Both the position numbers and the translations under genes were made by a program. DNA of 64,000 nt from Actinomycetota bacterium (GTDB taxonomy: Bacteria; Actinomycetota; Acidimicrobiia; Acidimicrobiales; Acidimicrobilacustridaceae), in assembly GCA_016185305.1 (NCBI GenBank), contig JACPNV010000059.1:1-64000 (forward strand). Reading direction: 5' to 3'. The notes beneath the pieces are model-generated. The model was not told the origin of the DNA. It did not search any database and saw nothing but the letters and a program-made list of their open reading frames with translations. Of this stretch, positions 32,580 to 42,123 are shown piece after piece; position 1 is the first letter of the stretch; each line of letters opens with the position of its first letter.

Positions 32580-34142
32580 TCAGATGACCCCGCGGCGCCT
32601 GAGCCGGATGAAGGGGATCAGGCCGATGAGGAACGGCAGGTAGATGGTCGCGGCGCGGAAGAGGAGCACGCCCGCGACGGCGGTGGGGGCGTCGACCCCG
32701 GACAACAGCAGACCGAGCACCGCCAACGGCTCGAACGCGCCGATGCCAGCCGGCGTCGGGCTCAGGGCACCGGCGACGCACGAGACCAGGTAGACGAGCG
32801 CCAGGCGAGCCACAGTCGCGCTCGCCGGCAACCCGCCATCGATGGCGGCGACGAGTGACAGGGAGAGCACGAATGCGGTGGCGTTGACGATGGTCAGCGC
32901 GAGCGCGCCTCCTGCTATCCCCATCGTGCGTTGCCGTGACGCTTCGATCGCCTCGCGCACGGCGTCGAACGATGGCGGCACGACGAGCCGCTGGTAGCGG
33001 CCGAGCGCTCGGAACAGGCCGACCAACCCGAAGACGGCCACGGGCGCGGCCAACGTCCACCACCCCGATGGGAACGTGACCTCGGGCCGCGACGGCACGC
33101 TCGCCACGACGAAGACGACGACGAGCAGCACCAGATGGACGCAGATCGCGAGCGTCTGACGCGCGTCGAGCCGCCGGAGGGTCAGATGCTTGGGCTCGCC
33201 GGCGGCGGAGAGCGCGTGCGCATCGAGGCCGAGCGGCCCGAGGCCGGGCAGCAGCCGCTCCGCGGATGCGGCCGCGAGGCTGAGCTCGGCCGCCGCCGGC
33301 AGCTTCACACCGTCGGGGTCAGGCTCGGCGAACACCGTCTGCAAGCCGGCGAGGACGAACGTCGACGCGGAGAGCAGACCGACCGCGACGAGCCCGAGTG
33401 TGCCCACCGACCCGATGGCATCCATCACGTCATCGAACCCCCCGAACGCCAACAGGACGGCGACGGTCAAAGCCGTCAACGACAACAAGATCATCACGTC
33501 GGGTCCCTCGATCGGTGGCAGCGCGACACCGAGCTCTTCTTCCTCGACGACCGGCGGGGGGCGCAAGCGACCGGGTGCATCCTTCGGTGGTTCTCGCAGG
33601 AGGCTCTCCAGGCGCGGCGCCTTGTGGTACCGCCAGCGATCGTCGAGCAACCCGATGACCGAACCGAGCAGGCCGAGCCCCAAGAACGCGCCGAAGGCGA
33701 CCATCCCCCGCAGCAGTTGGCTGTCGACCCGCTCGCGGCAGGTCGGCTGCAGGATGAGCGCGCCCGCGTTCGGCCCGGACCCCGGCGCCACCTTCACGTC
33801 CGTGCGATTCACGATGACGAACGCGAGCGGCGCGCCGCAGTCTTGGACGCCGGGGTTCTGGACGGGGCTGGCGGCGAGCCAGACACCAAGCGCGAGCGCG
33901 ATGAAGGAGGCGATGATGAGGATCTTGGCCATGGTCCAGGCGAGCGTGCCCCGCTCCTGTCGAGCCCGGCGCCGCATCACGCGACGAGCCGCCGGCTCGG
34001 CCGGCTCGCCGCTGCCGGCTGGCGATCGAGACTCGGCCGTCGGTTGCGGCGCGCCTTTCGCGGGCTGCTGCGGAGCCAGGAGGGGCAGGCGTGATGTCGA
34101 CTGTTCGGGCACGTCCGCGGTTCGGTGGGGTCTGGCCTTCAT
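32580..34142 (-). CDS. YbhN/UPF0104-type integral membrane protein
   Basis: A 520-residue membrane protein. A Pro/Ala/Arg-rich cytoplasmic tail (1-50) precedes about eight hydrophobic segments. The C-terminal signature AGALSPTPAGIGAFEPLAVL and LLFRAATIYLPFLIGLIPFI is that of the lysylphosphatidylglycerol-synthase membrane-domain/UPF0104 family, flippase-like proteins for lipid-linked molecules. No soluble aminoacyl-transferase domain is attached. The ATG at 34142 avoids overlap with the WS/DGAT stop (34153); a GTG at 34160 is possible. Likely cotranscribed with the upstream acyltransferase on the same strand. Confidence 0.82.
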   Translation of the reverse strand: MKARPHRTADVPEQSTSRLPLLAPQQPAKGAPQPTAESRSPAGSGEPAEPAARRVMRRRARQERGTLAWTMAKILIIASFIALALGVWLAASPVQNPGVQDCGAPLAFVIVNRTDVKVAPGSGPNAGALILQPTCRERVDSQLLRGMVAFGAFLGLGLLGSVIGLLDDRWRYHKAPRLESLLREPPKDAPGRLRPPPVVEEEELGVALPPIEGPDVMILLSLTALTVAVLLAFGGFDDVMDAIGSVGTLGLVAVGLLSASTFVLAGLQTVFAEPDPDGVKLPAAAELSLAAASAERLLPGLGPLGLDAHALSAAGEPKHLTLRRLDARQTLAICVHLVLLVVVFVVASVPSRPEVTFPSGWWTLAAPVAVFGLVGLFRALGRYQRLVVPPSFDAVREAIEASRQRTMGIAGGALALTIVNATAFVLSLSLVAAIDGGLPASATVARLALVYLVSCVAGALSPTPAGIGAFEPLAVLGLLLSGVDAPTAVAGVLLFRAATIYLPFLIGLIPFIRLRRRGVI

Positions 34143-34152
34143 CGAATGGTCT

Positions 34153-35646
34153 TCATACACCCTCGGGTGCAGTCACAGGATTGCACCTCAAGGCGGTGCG
34201 ACCGCGAATCTGCGACGCCCGCTCGCGCTCGTCGGCCGCGGCGCTCAGCTCGGCGAGGGCGTCGTGCAGGAGGGCCGCCACGCGGTCCACGTCGGGAAGC
34301 GCGTGGCGGCAGGCGATCACGCCCACGTCGAGCCGGTCGAGATAGCTCCACATCGTGACGTTCAGGCCGATCCCCTCGAGCACAGGACCGACAGAGTAGA
34401 GGTGCTCGAGCTGCGCGCCCCCGACGTAGAGCGTCTGCCGCGGACCGGCCACACTCGACACGACTGCGTTGATCGGCGGCGGAAGCCTTTCGGCGACGCG
34501 GTGCCGCGACCACAACCGCACCACCCACGCGTAGGGCCGCGGCGGCGTGTACTGCACCCACTCTTGCATCGTCTCCACACCGATCAGCTCCTGCATGAGC
34601 TTGGCCTCTCGGGTGACTTCGTGGATCTTCTCGACGCGCCGCGCGGGGTCAGGCTCGTCAGTGCCGAGCGAGGTGAACAAGTTCGAGACCTTGTTGCCCG
34701 CCAGTCGCGGTTCATCACCCGGTTTGTCTGCCGAGATCGGCACACCTGCGATCAACGACTTGGCGGGAAGCTCACCCCGCTGCGCGAGATAGGCGCGCAG
34801 CGCGCCGCCCGTCGCGGCAAGGATCACGTCGTTGACGGTGACGCCGAAGACGGTCTTGATGCGCTTGACCTCCGCGAGAGACAGTGACGTCGAGGCGAAC
34901 GCGCGGTGCTCGGTGAGCGCGTGGTTGAAGCATGTGCGCGGCGCATCGAGCACGGGCCTCGGGGTCGTGACGTCTGCTCTCCGCTTGTGCCGGAACAGGG
35001 CCACGAGGTTGGCGGCGGTCCGTAGCAGCAAGATCGGAAGCATGACGAGCTGGCGCATCTGATCGAGCAACGCTTCGCGAACGAGCTCGCGGCGGCCCGG
35101 GACGGGCTCGGGTTGCCAGGCGCCGGCCGCTCCTCGTCCGCCGTCCACCCCTTGTTCCTCCGCGGGATCGGACGCCATCACGTTGGCGAGGAGCGCGGCC
35201 GCGGCAACCCCGTCCGCCACCGCGTGGTGGATCTTGACCACGACGCCGACCTTCCCCCCGGCTAGGCCCTCACAGACGTGCATCTCCCACAGCGGGCGCC
35301 GGCGGTCGAGCGGCCGGCTGGCGATGTCGGCCACGACCGCGTCGAGCTCGGCGGCGCCACCCGGCGACGGCACGACGGCGCGCCGGACGTGGTAGCCGAT
35401 GTCGAAGTGCGGGTCTTCGATCCAGACGGGGTGGTGCAAGCCGAACGGCACCTCGACGATGCGGCGGCGCAGGGGCGGCAGGCGGTGCAACCGCCGGCCG
35501 ATCTGCTCGCGGACGAAATCGATGTTCAGGCTGCTCGCCGGCTCACCGGCGCCCGGGTCGAGGATCGCGACCTTGATCGTGTGCATGTGCAGCGTCGGGG
35601 TCTCCATGTAGAGGAATCCTGCGTCCAATCCCGTCAACCGCTGCAT
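34153..35646 (-). CDS. Wax ester synthase/diacylglycerol acyltransferase (WS/DGAT)
   Basis: A 497-residue acyl-CoA-dependent acyltransferase making triacylglycerol or wax esters. It opens MQRLTGLDAGFLYMETPT and carries the catalytic IHHAVADG (HHxxxDG), the PLWEMH block, NDVILAATGGALRAYL, and the C-terminal NAVVSSVAGPRQTLYVGG and GLNVTMWSYLDRLDVGVI. All hallmark residues are intact. A second copy lies at 36995 on the other strand, about 45 percent alike by eye. The ATG at 35646 has TACTGT about 6 bases upstream, so it may be leaderless. Divergent from the esterase gene. Confidence 0.93.
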   Translation of the reverse strand: MQRLTGLDAGFLYMETPTLHMHTIKVAILDPGAGEPASSLNIDFVREQIGRRLHRLPPLRRRIVEVPFGLHHPVWIEDPHFDIGYHVRRAVVPSPGGAAELDAVVADIASRPLDRRRPLWEMHVCEGLAGGKVGVVVKIHHAVADGVAAAALLANVMASDPAEEQGVDGGRGAAGAWQPEPVPGRRELVREALLDQMRQLVMLPILLLRTAANLVALFRHKRRADVTTPRPVLDAPRTCFNHALTEHRAFASTSLSLAEVKRIKTVFGVTVNDVILAATGGALRAYLAQRGELPAKSLIAGVPISADKPGDEPRLAGNKVSNLFTSLGTDEPDPARRVEKIHEVTREAKLMQELIGVETMQEWVQYTPPRPYAWVVRLWSRHRVAERLPPPINAVVSSVAGPRQTLYVGGAQLEHLYSVGPVLEGIGLNVTMWSYLDRLDVGVIACRHALPDVDRVAALLHDALAELSAAADERERASQIRGRTALRCNPVTAPEGV

Positions 35647-35733
35647 GACCGCACAGTAGGGCGGGTTCTTGGGGATGGGCGAGCTGCTGCAGTGCTCGGG
35701 GGCGCAGGCCCCCCTGGCAACTACCGTCGTGCC

Positions 35734-36888
35734 ATGGACTACGAGGTTCACGATCCCTCGGCGCTCGGACTCGACCCGGTCAGGCTCCGCACGTTGGTGG
35801 AGCGGGCCCACCGCGAAGTCGACAGTGGCACGGTGCCGTCGTGCCAGTTGGCGATCGGCCGCAACGGGAAGCTCGCGTTGTTCGAGACGTTGGGCGCCGC
35901 CGCTCCGGGCAGCCGCTACGTCATGTTCTCGTGCACCAAGGGCTTCATCGCCGGCGCGGTGTGGCTGCTCGCCGGCGAAGGGAAGCTCAGCTTCGACCAG
36001 ATGGTGGTCGAGCTCATCCCTGAGTTCGGCACAAACGGCAAGGAAGTCATCACCATCGAGCAGTTGCTCACACACACCTCGGGGTTCCCGTGGGCGCCGA
36101 TGAACAACGACACCGCCTCGCGGCGCGATTCGCGCCTCGAACGGTTCGCGCAGTGGCGGCTCAACTGGGAGCCCGGCACGAGGTTCGAGTACCACCCGAC
36201 GTCAGCCCACTGGGTCCTGGCCGAGATCATCGAGCGGGTGAGCGGCACCGACTACCGCCGCTTCGTCGAGGATCGCATCACGCGGCCGCTCGGTCTGTCG
36301 GCTTTCCAACTCGGCCCCGCCGTTGGTGAGCAGGACGACGTGAACGATCTCGTGCTCACCGGCGTGCTACCGACACCTGAGGACATCGAGGCGGTCATGG
36401 GCTACAAGCTCGACCTCGCCGAGTTGCTGGGCGAGGTGACCGACGAGGCGTTGCTGCAGTTCAACCGGCCCGAGGTGCGGTCCATCGGTGTGCCTGGCGC
36501 GGGTGGCGTCGCCACCGCCGCCGACCTCGCCCTCTACTGCCAGGGCGTGCTGCACGATCCCGTCGGTCTCTGGCCGCCCGAGCACGTGCAGTGGGCGGCG
36601 GAGGTCCGTGCCGACTTCCCCGATCCGCTGCGGGGCAACCCCGCGCACCGCAGCCTGGGCCTCATGGTCGCGGGTGATCCGCCCGACGCGCAGCTTCGGG
36701 GTTTCGGCTACGGCGTGTCGCCGCACACCTTCGGCCACGACGGCGCGGCCGGCCAGATCGCCTGGGCCGACCCCGACTCGGGCGTCTCGTTCGGCTATCT
36801 CACCAACGGCCGCGACCGCGAGATCATCCGGGAGGCCAAGCGGACGATCGGCCTGAGCTCACGGGCCGCCGCGTGCCTCGTCGAGTAG
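35734..36888 (+). CDS. Serine hydrolase of the beta-lactamase (class C/esterase family VIII) fold
   Basis: A 384-residue cytoplasmic hydrolase (no signal peptide). The catalytic tetrad Ser-x-x-Lys is SCTKGF (within YVMFSCTKGFIAGAVWLLA); the Tyr-x-Ser-like element is YHPTSAHW; the C-terminal HDGAAGQIAWADP gives the KTG-equivalent strand. The hydrophobic LTHTSGFPWAP block is characteristic of EstB/LipL-type esterases rather than true beta-lactamases. Lying between two WS/DGAT genes suggests a lipid-ester role (inference). ATG 35734; divergent from the first WS/DGAT with 87 bases between starts, a region holding a GGGGGC/GCCCCC hairpin at 35698-35713. Confidence 0.87.
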   Translation: MDYEVHDPSALGLDPVRLRTLVERAHREVDSGTVPSCQLAIGRNGKLALFETLGAAAPGSRYVMFSCTKGFIAGAVWLLAGEGKLSFDQMVVELIPEFGTNGKEVITIEQLLTHTSGFPWAPMNNDTASRRDSRLERFAQWRLNWEPGTRFEYHPTSAHWVLAEIIERVSGTDYRRFVEDRITRPLGLSAFQLGPAVGEQDDVNDLVLTGVLPTPEDIEAVMGYKLDLAELLGEVTDEALLQFNRPEVRSIGVPGAGGVATAADLALYCQGVLHDPVGLWPPEHVQWAAEVRADFPDPLRGNPAHRSLGLMVAGDPPDAQLRGFGYGVSPHTFGHDGAAGQIAWADPDSGVSFGYLTNGRDREIIREAKRTIGLSSRAAACLVE

Positions 36889-36918
36889 CGCGATTCGGCC
36901 CGTCGAGCACCGGCCCGC

Positions 36919-36937
36919 TAATCTGACGCGGCGTCAG
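36919..36937 (+). promoter_or_regulatory. 15-bp palindromic operator overlapping -10 of the second WS/DGAT gene
   Basis: CTGACGC-G-GCGTCAG (36923-36937) is a perfect palindrome whose first two bases are the last two of a -10-like TAATCT (36919-36924). A close relative with identical phasing lies before the acyl-CoA ligase (60502-60520). A TetR-type repressor site is likely. Confidence 0.6.
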
Positions 36938-36994
36938 GACAGTCGGGCTCGATCCTCGGGACGGGCACCGGCTGAACGATCGAGCGGAGAGCCC

Positions 36995-38416
36995 ATGCAA
37001 CGCCTATCCGGAATGGACGCGTCGTTCCTGTACATGGAGACGCCGACACGGCACATGCACGTGTCGGGCGTGCTGATGCTCGACCCGTCCACGATGGCCG
37101 GCGGGTACAGCTTCGAGGCGATCAAGGACCTCATCGCGTCGCGCCTCCACCTGATGCCGATGCTGCGCCGCCGGGCGGTCGAGGTGCCGTTGGGTGTCGA
37201 CCATCCGGTGTGGATCGAGGACCCGGACTTCAACCTCGACCTCCACCTCCATCGCGTGACGGTCCACCCGCCCGGCACCCGCGCCGCGCTCGCCGAGGTC
37301 GTGAGCGACATCGCCAGCCGGCCCCTCGATCGCGGCCTTCCCCTGTGGGAGATGGATGTCGTCGAGGGACTCGACGACGGGACCATCGCACTGGTCAGCA
37401 AGCTCCATCACGCGTGCATCGACGGCGTCACCGGCGCCGACATGATGGCGCACCTGCTCGACCTCGAGCCCGATGCCGAAGGCCCACCACCGCCTGACGA
37501 ACCGTGGACGCCAGACGCCGTCCCGTCCGATCTCAGCCTCTACGCGAGCGCCGTCGTCGCGCGGGTCACCGATCCGTTACGAGGTGTCCGGGCCGCGCGC
37601 CGCGCGGCCGGGTCGCTCTTCGAGATGGCCCGGGGGATGACCGGTATCGGCACCGACCAGAAGCTGAACGTCGCCCTCCCGTTCTCTGGACCGAGGACGA
37701 TCCTCAACACGCCGGTGACGGCGAACCGGGTCGTCGCGTTCGGTGCGGTGCTGTTGGACGACTTGAAGTTCATCAAGTCCACGTTCGGTACGACCGTCAA
37801 CGACGTCGTTCTCGTCGCTTCGGCGATGGCGCTGCGGAACTACCTCGCCGACCACGACGATCTCCCCGACCGGCCGCTGATCGCCGCCGTACCCGTCTCC
37901 GTTCACGGCCAGTCCGAGGTGGAAGGCATCAACCAGGTCTCGAACATGTTCGTGCGGCTGCCGATGGACCGCGACGACGTCGCCGAACACCTCGAGCACA
38001 TCCACCAAGAGACCAAGGATGCAAAGGCCGTCCACAACGCGATGGGCGTCGACCTCATCCAGGACATGGCGCAGATCACACCCCCCGGCGTCTACAACCT
38101 CGCGATGCGTCTCTACTCCAACCCGCGCATCTCGGGTGCGCTGCCACCGGTGCAGAACCTGGTGATCTCCAACGTCCCCGGCCCGCCCATCCCGCTGTAC
38201 ATCGCGGGCGCGCAGGTGAAGGGCATCTACCCGTTCGGGCCGCTGATCGAAGGCTCTGGCATCAACATCACCGTGCTGTCGAACATGGGCAACGTCGACA
38301 TCGGGGTGATCGCGTGTGGCGACACCGTCCCTGACGTCTGGGACATCGTCGACGGCTTCGCCGCCGCGGTCGCCGAGCTGAAGAAGGCCGCAGAAGAGCA
38401 ATCGGGACACGCGTAG
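36995..38416 (+). CDS. Wax ester synthase/diacylglycerol acyltransferase (WS/DGAT), second copy
   Basis: A 473-residue acyltransferase: MQRLSGMDASFLYMETPT, catalytic LHHACIDG (HHxxxDG), RGLPLWEMDVVEGL, NDVVLVASAMALRNYL, QNLVISNVPGPPIPLYIAGA and GSGINITVLSNMGNVDIGVI. Complete. Makes storage lipid or wax from acyl-CoA. A GGAGAG lies about 4 bases before the ATG at 36995. Regulated, by inference, through the palindrome at 36923-36937, which is shared with an acyl-CoA ligase gene 23.5 kb away. Convergent with the DUF4173 gene, 6 bases between stops. Confidence 0.93.
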   Translation: MQRLSGMDASFLYMETPTRHMHVSGVLMLDPSTMAGGYSFEAIKDLIASRLHLMPMLRRRAVEVPLGVDHPVWIEDPDFNLDLHLHRVTVHPPGTRAALAEVVSDIASRPLDRGLPLWEMDVVEGLDDGTIALVSKLHHACIDGVTGADMMAHLLDLEPDAEGPPPPDEPWTPDAVPSDLSLYASAVVARVTDPLRGVRAARRAAGSLFEMARGMTGIGTDQKLNVALPFSGPRTILNTPVTANRVVAFGAVLLDDLKFIKSTFGTTVNDVVLVASAMALRNYLADHDDLPDRPLIAAVPVSVHGQSEVEGINQVSNMFVRLPMDRDDVAEHLEHIHQETKDAKAVHNAMGVDLIQDMAQITPPGVYNLAMRLYSNPRISGALPPVQNLVISNVPGPPIPLYIAGAQVKGIYPFGPLIEGSGINITVLSNMGNVDIGVIACGDTVPDVWDIVDGFAAAVAELKKAAEEQSGHA

Positions 38417-38422
38417 ACCTGG

Positions 38423-40132
38423 TCAGGTGCAGATCTCCTGCCGGACGAGCTGAGCCTCGACCGCGGATCGATTCCAGATCCATCCACCTCTGGGCTCGGG
38501 GAGCCCTGGGGGCGGTTCCCCGACACGCCGGGGGACGCGGCCACAAAGCTGCGCCACCACGGCACGTTGCCGTTGCTCGTCGAGTCGCGGCAGCGCCGCC
38601 GCCAGCGCCGGCACCGCATCGTCTGACAGCGTGGCCGCGTAGGACACGTCGAAGTCCGCGCCCCGATCCGCCAACGTCTTGGCCTCGAAACGATCGGCGT
38701 TGTGGCGCACCACCAAGGACTCTGGATCGAGCGCGTTCAACGCCAGCACCGCCACCAGCGCGCTGATCAGCACGGCGCCGAGCAGCCAGTGCTTCCCACG
38801 CCCGATTAACGCCAGCGCCAGGCCCACGAGCCCGAACACCGCGCCGAGCCACCACGCAGCAACCAGGCTGAACAGGCGCAACATGGTGATCCCGTACGCC
38901 TCGTCGTAGAGGTTGATGCGGAGGATCGCCACCGCGACGATCACCAGCGTGAGGACGACGGTGACCTCGCTCATGATGACGAAGCTCCGGCGTGCTCGGC
39001 GCTCGTCTTCGACACGAGCCATCGACTTGATGGCCACGAGGAGCACGAGCGTCAGGACTGCGACGGCAAGGAGCTGGAAGAACCCTGACCGCGCGTACTC
39101 GGCTCGAGTGAGGTTCGCCGTCGTGATCACGTACTCCGCGCCCCCGCGCGCCGTCGCGACCTGGGTGGCGGCGAACACGCCGTAGAGGACGATGAGCCCG
39201 CCGAGCACGACGCGCGCCTCGATCGAGCCGAATGGCTTCCGCAACTCGGCAAGGGCCGTAGGGGCTGGCGCCGACGCGGCTCGCAAGAGCGTGCCCGCAA
39301 CCCACAGGCCGAGCAGCAGAAGCAACGCGTTGGCTGCGATCGAGTCGACCTCCAGCGGCACGCGGAACAGCGAAGCGAACACCGCGTCCGAGGAAGCCAG
39401 GAGCATCCCCAGCACCACGAGGGCCGGCAGTGCCAGACCGACACCCCGGGCGATCGCGACTCGTCGCTCGCGGCGCCCAGGTGCGAAGACCGGAAGCGCG
39501 GCGACGACGGCAGCGAACACGAACGACGGCGCCAGCACGACACCGATGGACGCGTTTCCCACTCGTCGAGCGAGCTCCAAGCCGCGCACGTCGAGCAGCG
39601 CTCCCCCGGAGGCGAAGATGGCGGCAAGCACGAACAGCGATCCGATCACGCTCAGGTCGAGCGCGACCAGCCACGGGCTCGTACGCAGAACGAGAAACAC
39701 GCCGAAGGGAAGGGCGGCCAGCGCCGCGCCCTGGGCCCATCGGTTCGCCAGCCGGCCGCTGAACGCCAGCCCGAGCGCGATCACTGTCACCGCGACGACC
39801 GCCGCCACGCCATAGACGCTCGTGCGAAGCATGAGGTCGATCGCTACGCCGATGGCGACGAGCACGACCAGCGCGCGCCGGTCAGGCTCGACCACGGGAT
39901 CGGGCGGGGGCAGGTGGGGCGGCTCGTCCCGCGCCACGCCGCCGGGCCCACCGGGCCCACCGGGCCCACCAGCATCGGACGGCGGCGGCCAGGGCCCGGC
40001 GACACCGGGCGACGGCGGCCATGCGGTAGCTCCGACAGCCGCCGGATCGACGCGCGGGTCCACGAACGGCAGCGGCCACGACGGCGGCGGCGGCAGCGCG
40101 CGCGGATCGGCGGTCGTGTCGGTCTTCTCCAC
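38423..40132 (-). CDS. DUF4173-type polytopic membrane protein
   Basis: A 569-residue protein. A Pro/Gly-rich cytoplasmic head (1-75, including GGPGGPGGPGG encoded by a 9-bp tandem repeat) is followed by about ten membrane helices and a soluble C-terminal domain (about 480-569). The core (LLGLWVAGTLLRAASAPAPT, VLYGVFAATQVATARGGAEY, YARSGFFQLLAVAVLTLVLL) fits DUF4173/DUF4153 proteins often found beside two-component systems. The GTG at 40132 is chosen because a strong GGAGAGGAG lies 6 bases upstream; a longer frame begins at 40213. It follows a histidine kinase on the same strand. Function unknown. Confidence 0.82.
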   Translation of the reverse strand: MEKTDTTADPRALPPPPSWPLPFVDPRVDPAAVGATAWPPSPGVAGPWPPPSDAGGPGGPGGPGGVARDEPPHLPPPDPVVEPDRRALVVLVAIGVAIDLMLRTSVYGVAAVVAVTVIALGLAFSGRLANRWAQGAALAALPFGVFLVLRTSPWLVALDLSVIGSLFVLAAIFASGGALLDVRGLELARRVGNASIGVVLAPSFVFAAVVAALPVFAPGRRERRVAIARGVGLALPALVVLGMLLASSDAVFASLFRVPLEVDSIAANALLLLLGLWVAGTLLRAASAPAPTALAELRKPFGSIEARVVLGGLIVLYGVFAATQVATARGGAEYVITTANLTRAEYARSGFFQLLAVAVLTLVLLVAIKSMARVEDERRARRSFVIMSEVTVVLTLVIVAVAILRINLYDEAYGITMLRLFSLVAAWWLGAVFGLVGLALALIGRGKHWLLGAVLISALVAVLALNALDPESLVVRHNADRFEAKTLADRGADFDVSYAATLSDDAVPALAAALPRLDEQRQRAVVAQLCGRVPRRVGEPPPGLPEPRGGWIWNRSAVEAQLVRQEICT

Positions 40133-40307
40133 CGTCGTCTCCTCTCCGATCTGCCGCACCGGCAGCATCTGAGTCCGAGCCGGTGCGCCTGCGAGAGCGA
40201 CAGTACGGAGCAAACCGTGAAGAAGTCCCAGGGGCGTTGTGCAGATCTCGTGAAACCTGCGCGTGTGGATGGACGGCCATCCGTCGGCCGCGCGGCCGCT
40301 CGGTCGG

Positions 40308-41384
40308 TCAGCGCGCGGCGCGAATCGGCGCGGCGCCCACCAAGTCGTCGTCTCGCGGCAGCTCGATCACCATGCGGCAACCGCTCGGTTCGCGTGTCTC
40401 CGCCCGAATCGTGCCGTGATGCAGATCGACGATCCACCGCGCGATGGAGAGGCCAAGACCCGCCCCGCTTCCATCGGCGACACGTGACGCGTCTGCGCGG
40501 TAGAAGCGCTCGAAGATGCGCGCTCGGTCTCCATCGGGTATGCCCGGCCCGTGATCGGCGATCTCCACCACGACGCAACCGTCGTGCTCGCGCCCGATGA
40601 TCTCGATGGGCGCACCGGGTGGTGTGTGGCGTGCCGCGTTCTCGAGGAGGTTGGCCAGCACTTGGTGAAGCCGCTCCGGATCGGCCTCGATCTCGAGATC
40701 GGCGGGATCGACGACCACGCGCACGTCGACGTCGGGGTGCGACAGCCGGCTCTCATCCGCGGCCTGGTCGACCAGCACGGTCAGCGGGAAACGTTGGCGA
40801 TGCAACGGCAGCGTGCCCGACTCGAGCCGCGAGAGATCCATGAGCTGAGACACCAGGCGACCGAGCCGCTCGGTCTGGCCCAGCATCGTCTTCAAGATGT
40901 CGGGATCGGTCGGCTCGACCCCGTCGACGAGGTTCTCCAGCCGAGCCTGGAGGGCTGAGAGAGGCGTTCGTAGCTCGTGGGAGACGTTGGCGATGAGGTC
41001 CTTGCGCTGGCGCTCGACCTCTTCGATCTCGCTCGCCATCGCGTTGAACGCGGTGGCCAGCCGCCCCACCTCGTCGCGACCGGTAGCACGGACGCGCTGG
41101 GTGTAGTCGCCTTTCGCCATCTTGGTCGCGGCGCGCTCCATCTCGCGGAGCGGCGCCGTGAGCCCATGCGCGACGAAGCGCACGAACAGCAACGAGATGA
41201 CCATCGCGATGATCGGTCGCAGCTCGATGGGGATGTCGAGCTTGAAGCCGACCTGACTCACGATCGCGCTCACGAACACCGCGAGGACGATCGCTATCGC
41301 GAACTTCATCCGGACGGAGTTGAGCCGATCCAGCGGGCGGAGGTCCCACCACCGCCGCGACGGACCGTCATCCACCGGCGCCAT
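40308..41384 (-). CDS. Sensor histidine kinase (HAMP-HisKA-HATPase)
   Basis: A 358-residue kinase. Two membrane helices (about 27-47 and 56-75) enclose only a very short external loop, so it probably senses the membrane or an internal cue. HAMP (about 72-125) is followed by the phospho-acceptor His in LIANVSHELRTPLSALQARL and the ATP-binding N box NLLENAARHTPPG, G1 DHGPGIPDG, F box FERFYRAD and G2 GSGAGLGLSI. All catalytic boxes are intact. The start at 41384 overlaps the response-regulator stop by 17 bases. Partner: the regulator at 41368-42084; likely neighbours in the same operon include the DUF4173 protein. Confidence 0.94.
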   Translation of the reverse strand: MAPVDDGPSRRWWDLRPLDRLNSVRMKFAIAIVLAVFVSAIVSQVGFKLDIPIELRPIIAMVISLLFVRFVAHGLTAPLREMERAATKMAKGDYTQRVRATGRDEVGRLATAFNAMASEIEEVERQRKDLIANVSHELRTPLSALQARLENLVDGVEPTDPDILKTMLGQTERLGRLVSQLMDLSRLESGTLPLHRQRFPLTVLVDQAADESRLSHPDVDVRVVVDPADLEIEADPERLHQVLANLLENAARHTPPGAPIEIIGREHDGCVVVEIADHGPGIPDGDRARIFERFYRADASRVADGSGAGLGLSIARWIVDLHHGTIRAETREPSGCRMVIELPRDDDLVGAAPIRAAR

Positions 41385-42084
41385 CCTCGACGGCGTATCC
41401 AACGGCATGCACGGTGCGTATGACACCAGGGCCGAGCTTGCGGCGCAACGCGCGCACGTGCGAATCGACGGTGCGAGCACCAGAGCCGTCGCGGTAGCCC
41501 CACACTTCACGCAGCAACTGCTCGCGTGTGTAGACCGCACCAGGCCGGGACGCGAGGCAGCCGAGCAGGTCGAACTCCGTCGGTGTGAGGTGGACGAGCT
41601 CGCCGTCGCGCCGGACCCGGCGGGTGACCAGGTCGAGCTCGACGGCACCGACGACGAGGGTCTTGCCGTCCTCGTCGTCCGCGCTGTCGCCGTTGTCGTT
41701 CTCGTCGACTCGCCGGAGGATCGCTTGCACCCGAGCTACCAGCTCGCGAGGGCTGAACGGCTTGGTGAGGTAGTCGTCAGCGCCGACGGCCAGGCCGACG
41801 ACGAGATCGGTCTCGCTGTCGCGCGCGGTCAGCATGAGCACAGGGACGCGGCGCTCGCTCTGGATGAGCCGGCACACCTCCAACCCGTCGAGCCCGGGCA
41901 GCATCAGGTCGAGGACGACGAGATCGGGACGGCACAAGTTGACGAGGTCGACCCCTGTGGGGCCGTCATACGCGATCTCGACGTCGTAGCCCTCGCTACG
42001 AAGGCGGGCGGCAACCGCGGACGCGATCGCGTCCTCGTCCTCGATCACGGCGATGGTGCGCCGAACGCTGGCTGTCCCGGACAC
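41368..42084 (-). CDS. OmpR/PhoB-family response regulator
   Basis: A 238-residue regulator. Receiver domain: acidic pocket VIEDED, phospho-Asp in LVVLDLMLPGLDG, Thr in MLTARDS, Lys in DDYLTKPFSP. An acidic linker (VDENDNGDSADDEDG) leads to the winged-helix effector with LTPTEFDLLGCLASRPG and VDSHVRALRRKLG. GTG start at 42084. Cognate to the kinase that overlaps its 3' end. Divergent from the SDR-QueA operon; the 101-base gap may contain its own target sites. Confidence 0.95.
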   Translation of the reverse strand: MSGTASVRRTIAVIEDEDAIASAVAARLRSEGYDVEIAYDGPTGVDLVNLCRPDLVVLDLMLPGLDGLEVCRLIQSERRVPVLMLTARDSETDLVVGLAVGADDYLTKPFSPRELVARVQAILRRVDENDNGDSADDEDGKTLVVGAVELDLVTRRVRRDGELVHLTPTEFDLLGCLASRPGAVYTREQLLREVWGYRDGSGARTVDSHVRALRRKLGPGVIRTVHAVGYAVEDGAGG

Positions 42085-42123
42085 GCCATCAGGGTAGAGG
42101 CTGCGCCGGTTCCACCTTCCCTC

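Noticed and set aside
34160-36195. Extended 680-residue version of the first WS/DGAT protein
   Set aside because: The first 183 residues are antisense to the esterase gene; homology begins at the ATG at 35646.
39942-39972. Short tandem repeat in the DUF4173 gene as a mobile or regulatory repeat
   Set aside because: It is a 9-bp coding repeat giving Gly-Gly-Pro units in a flexible cytoplasmic head.
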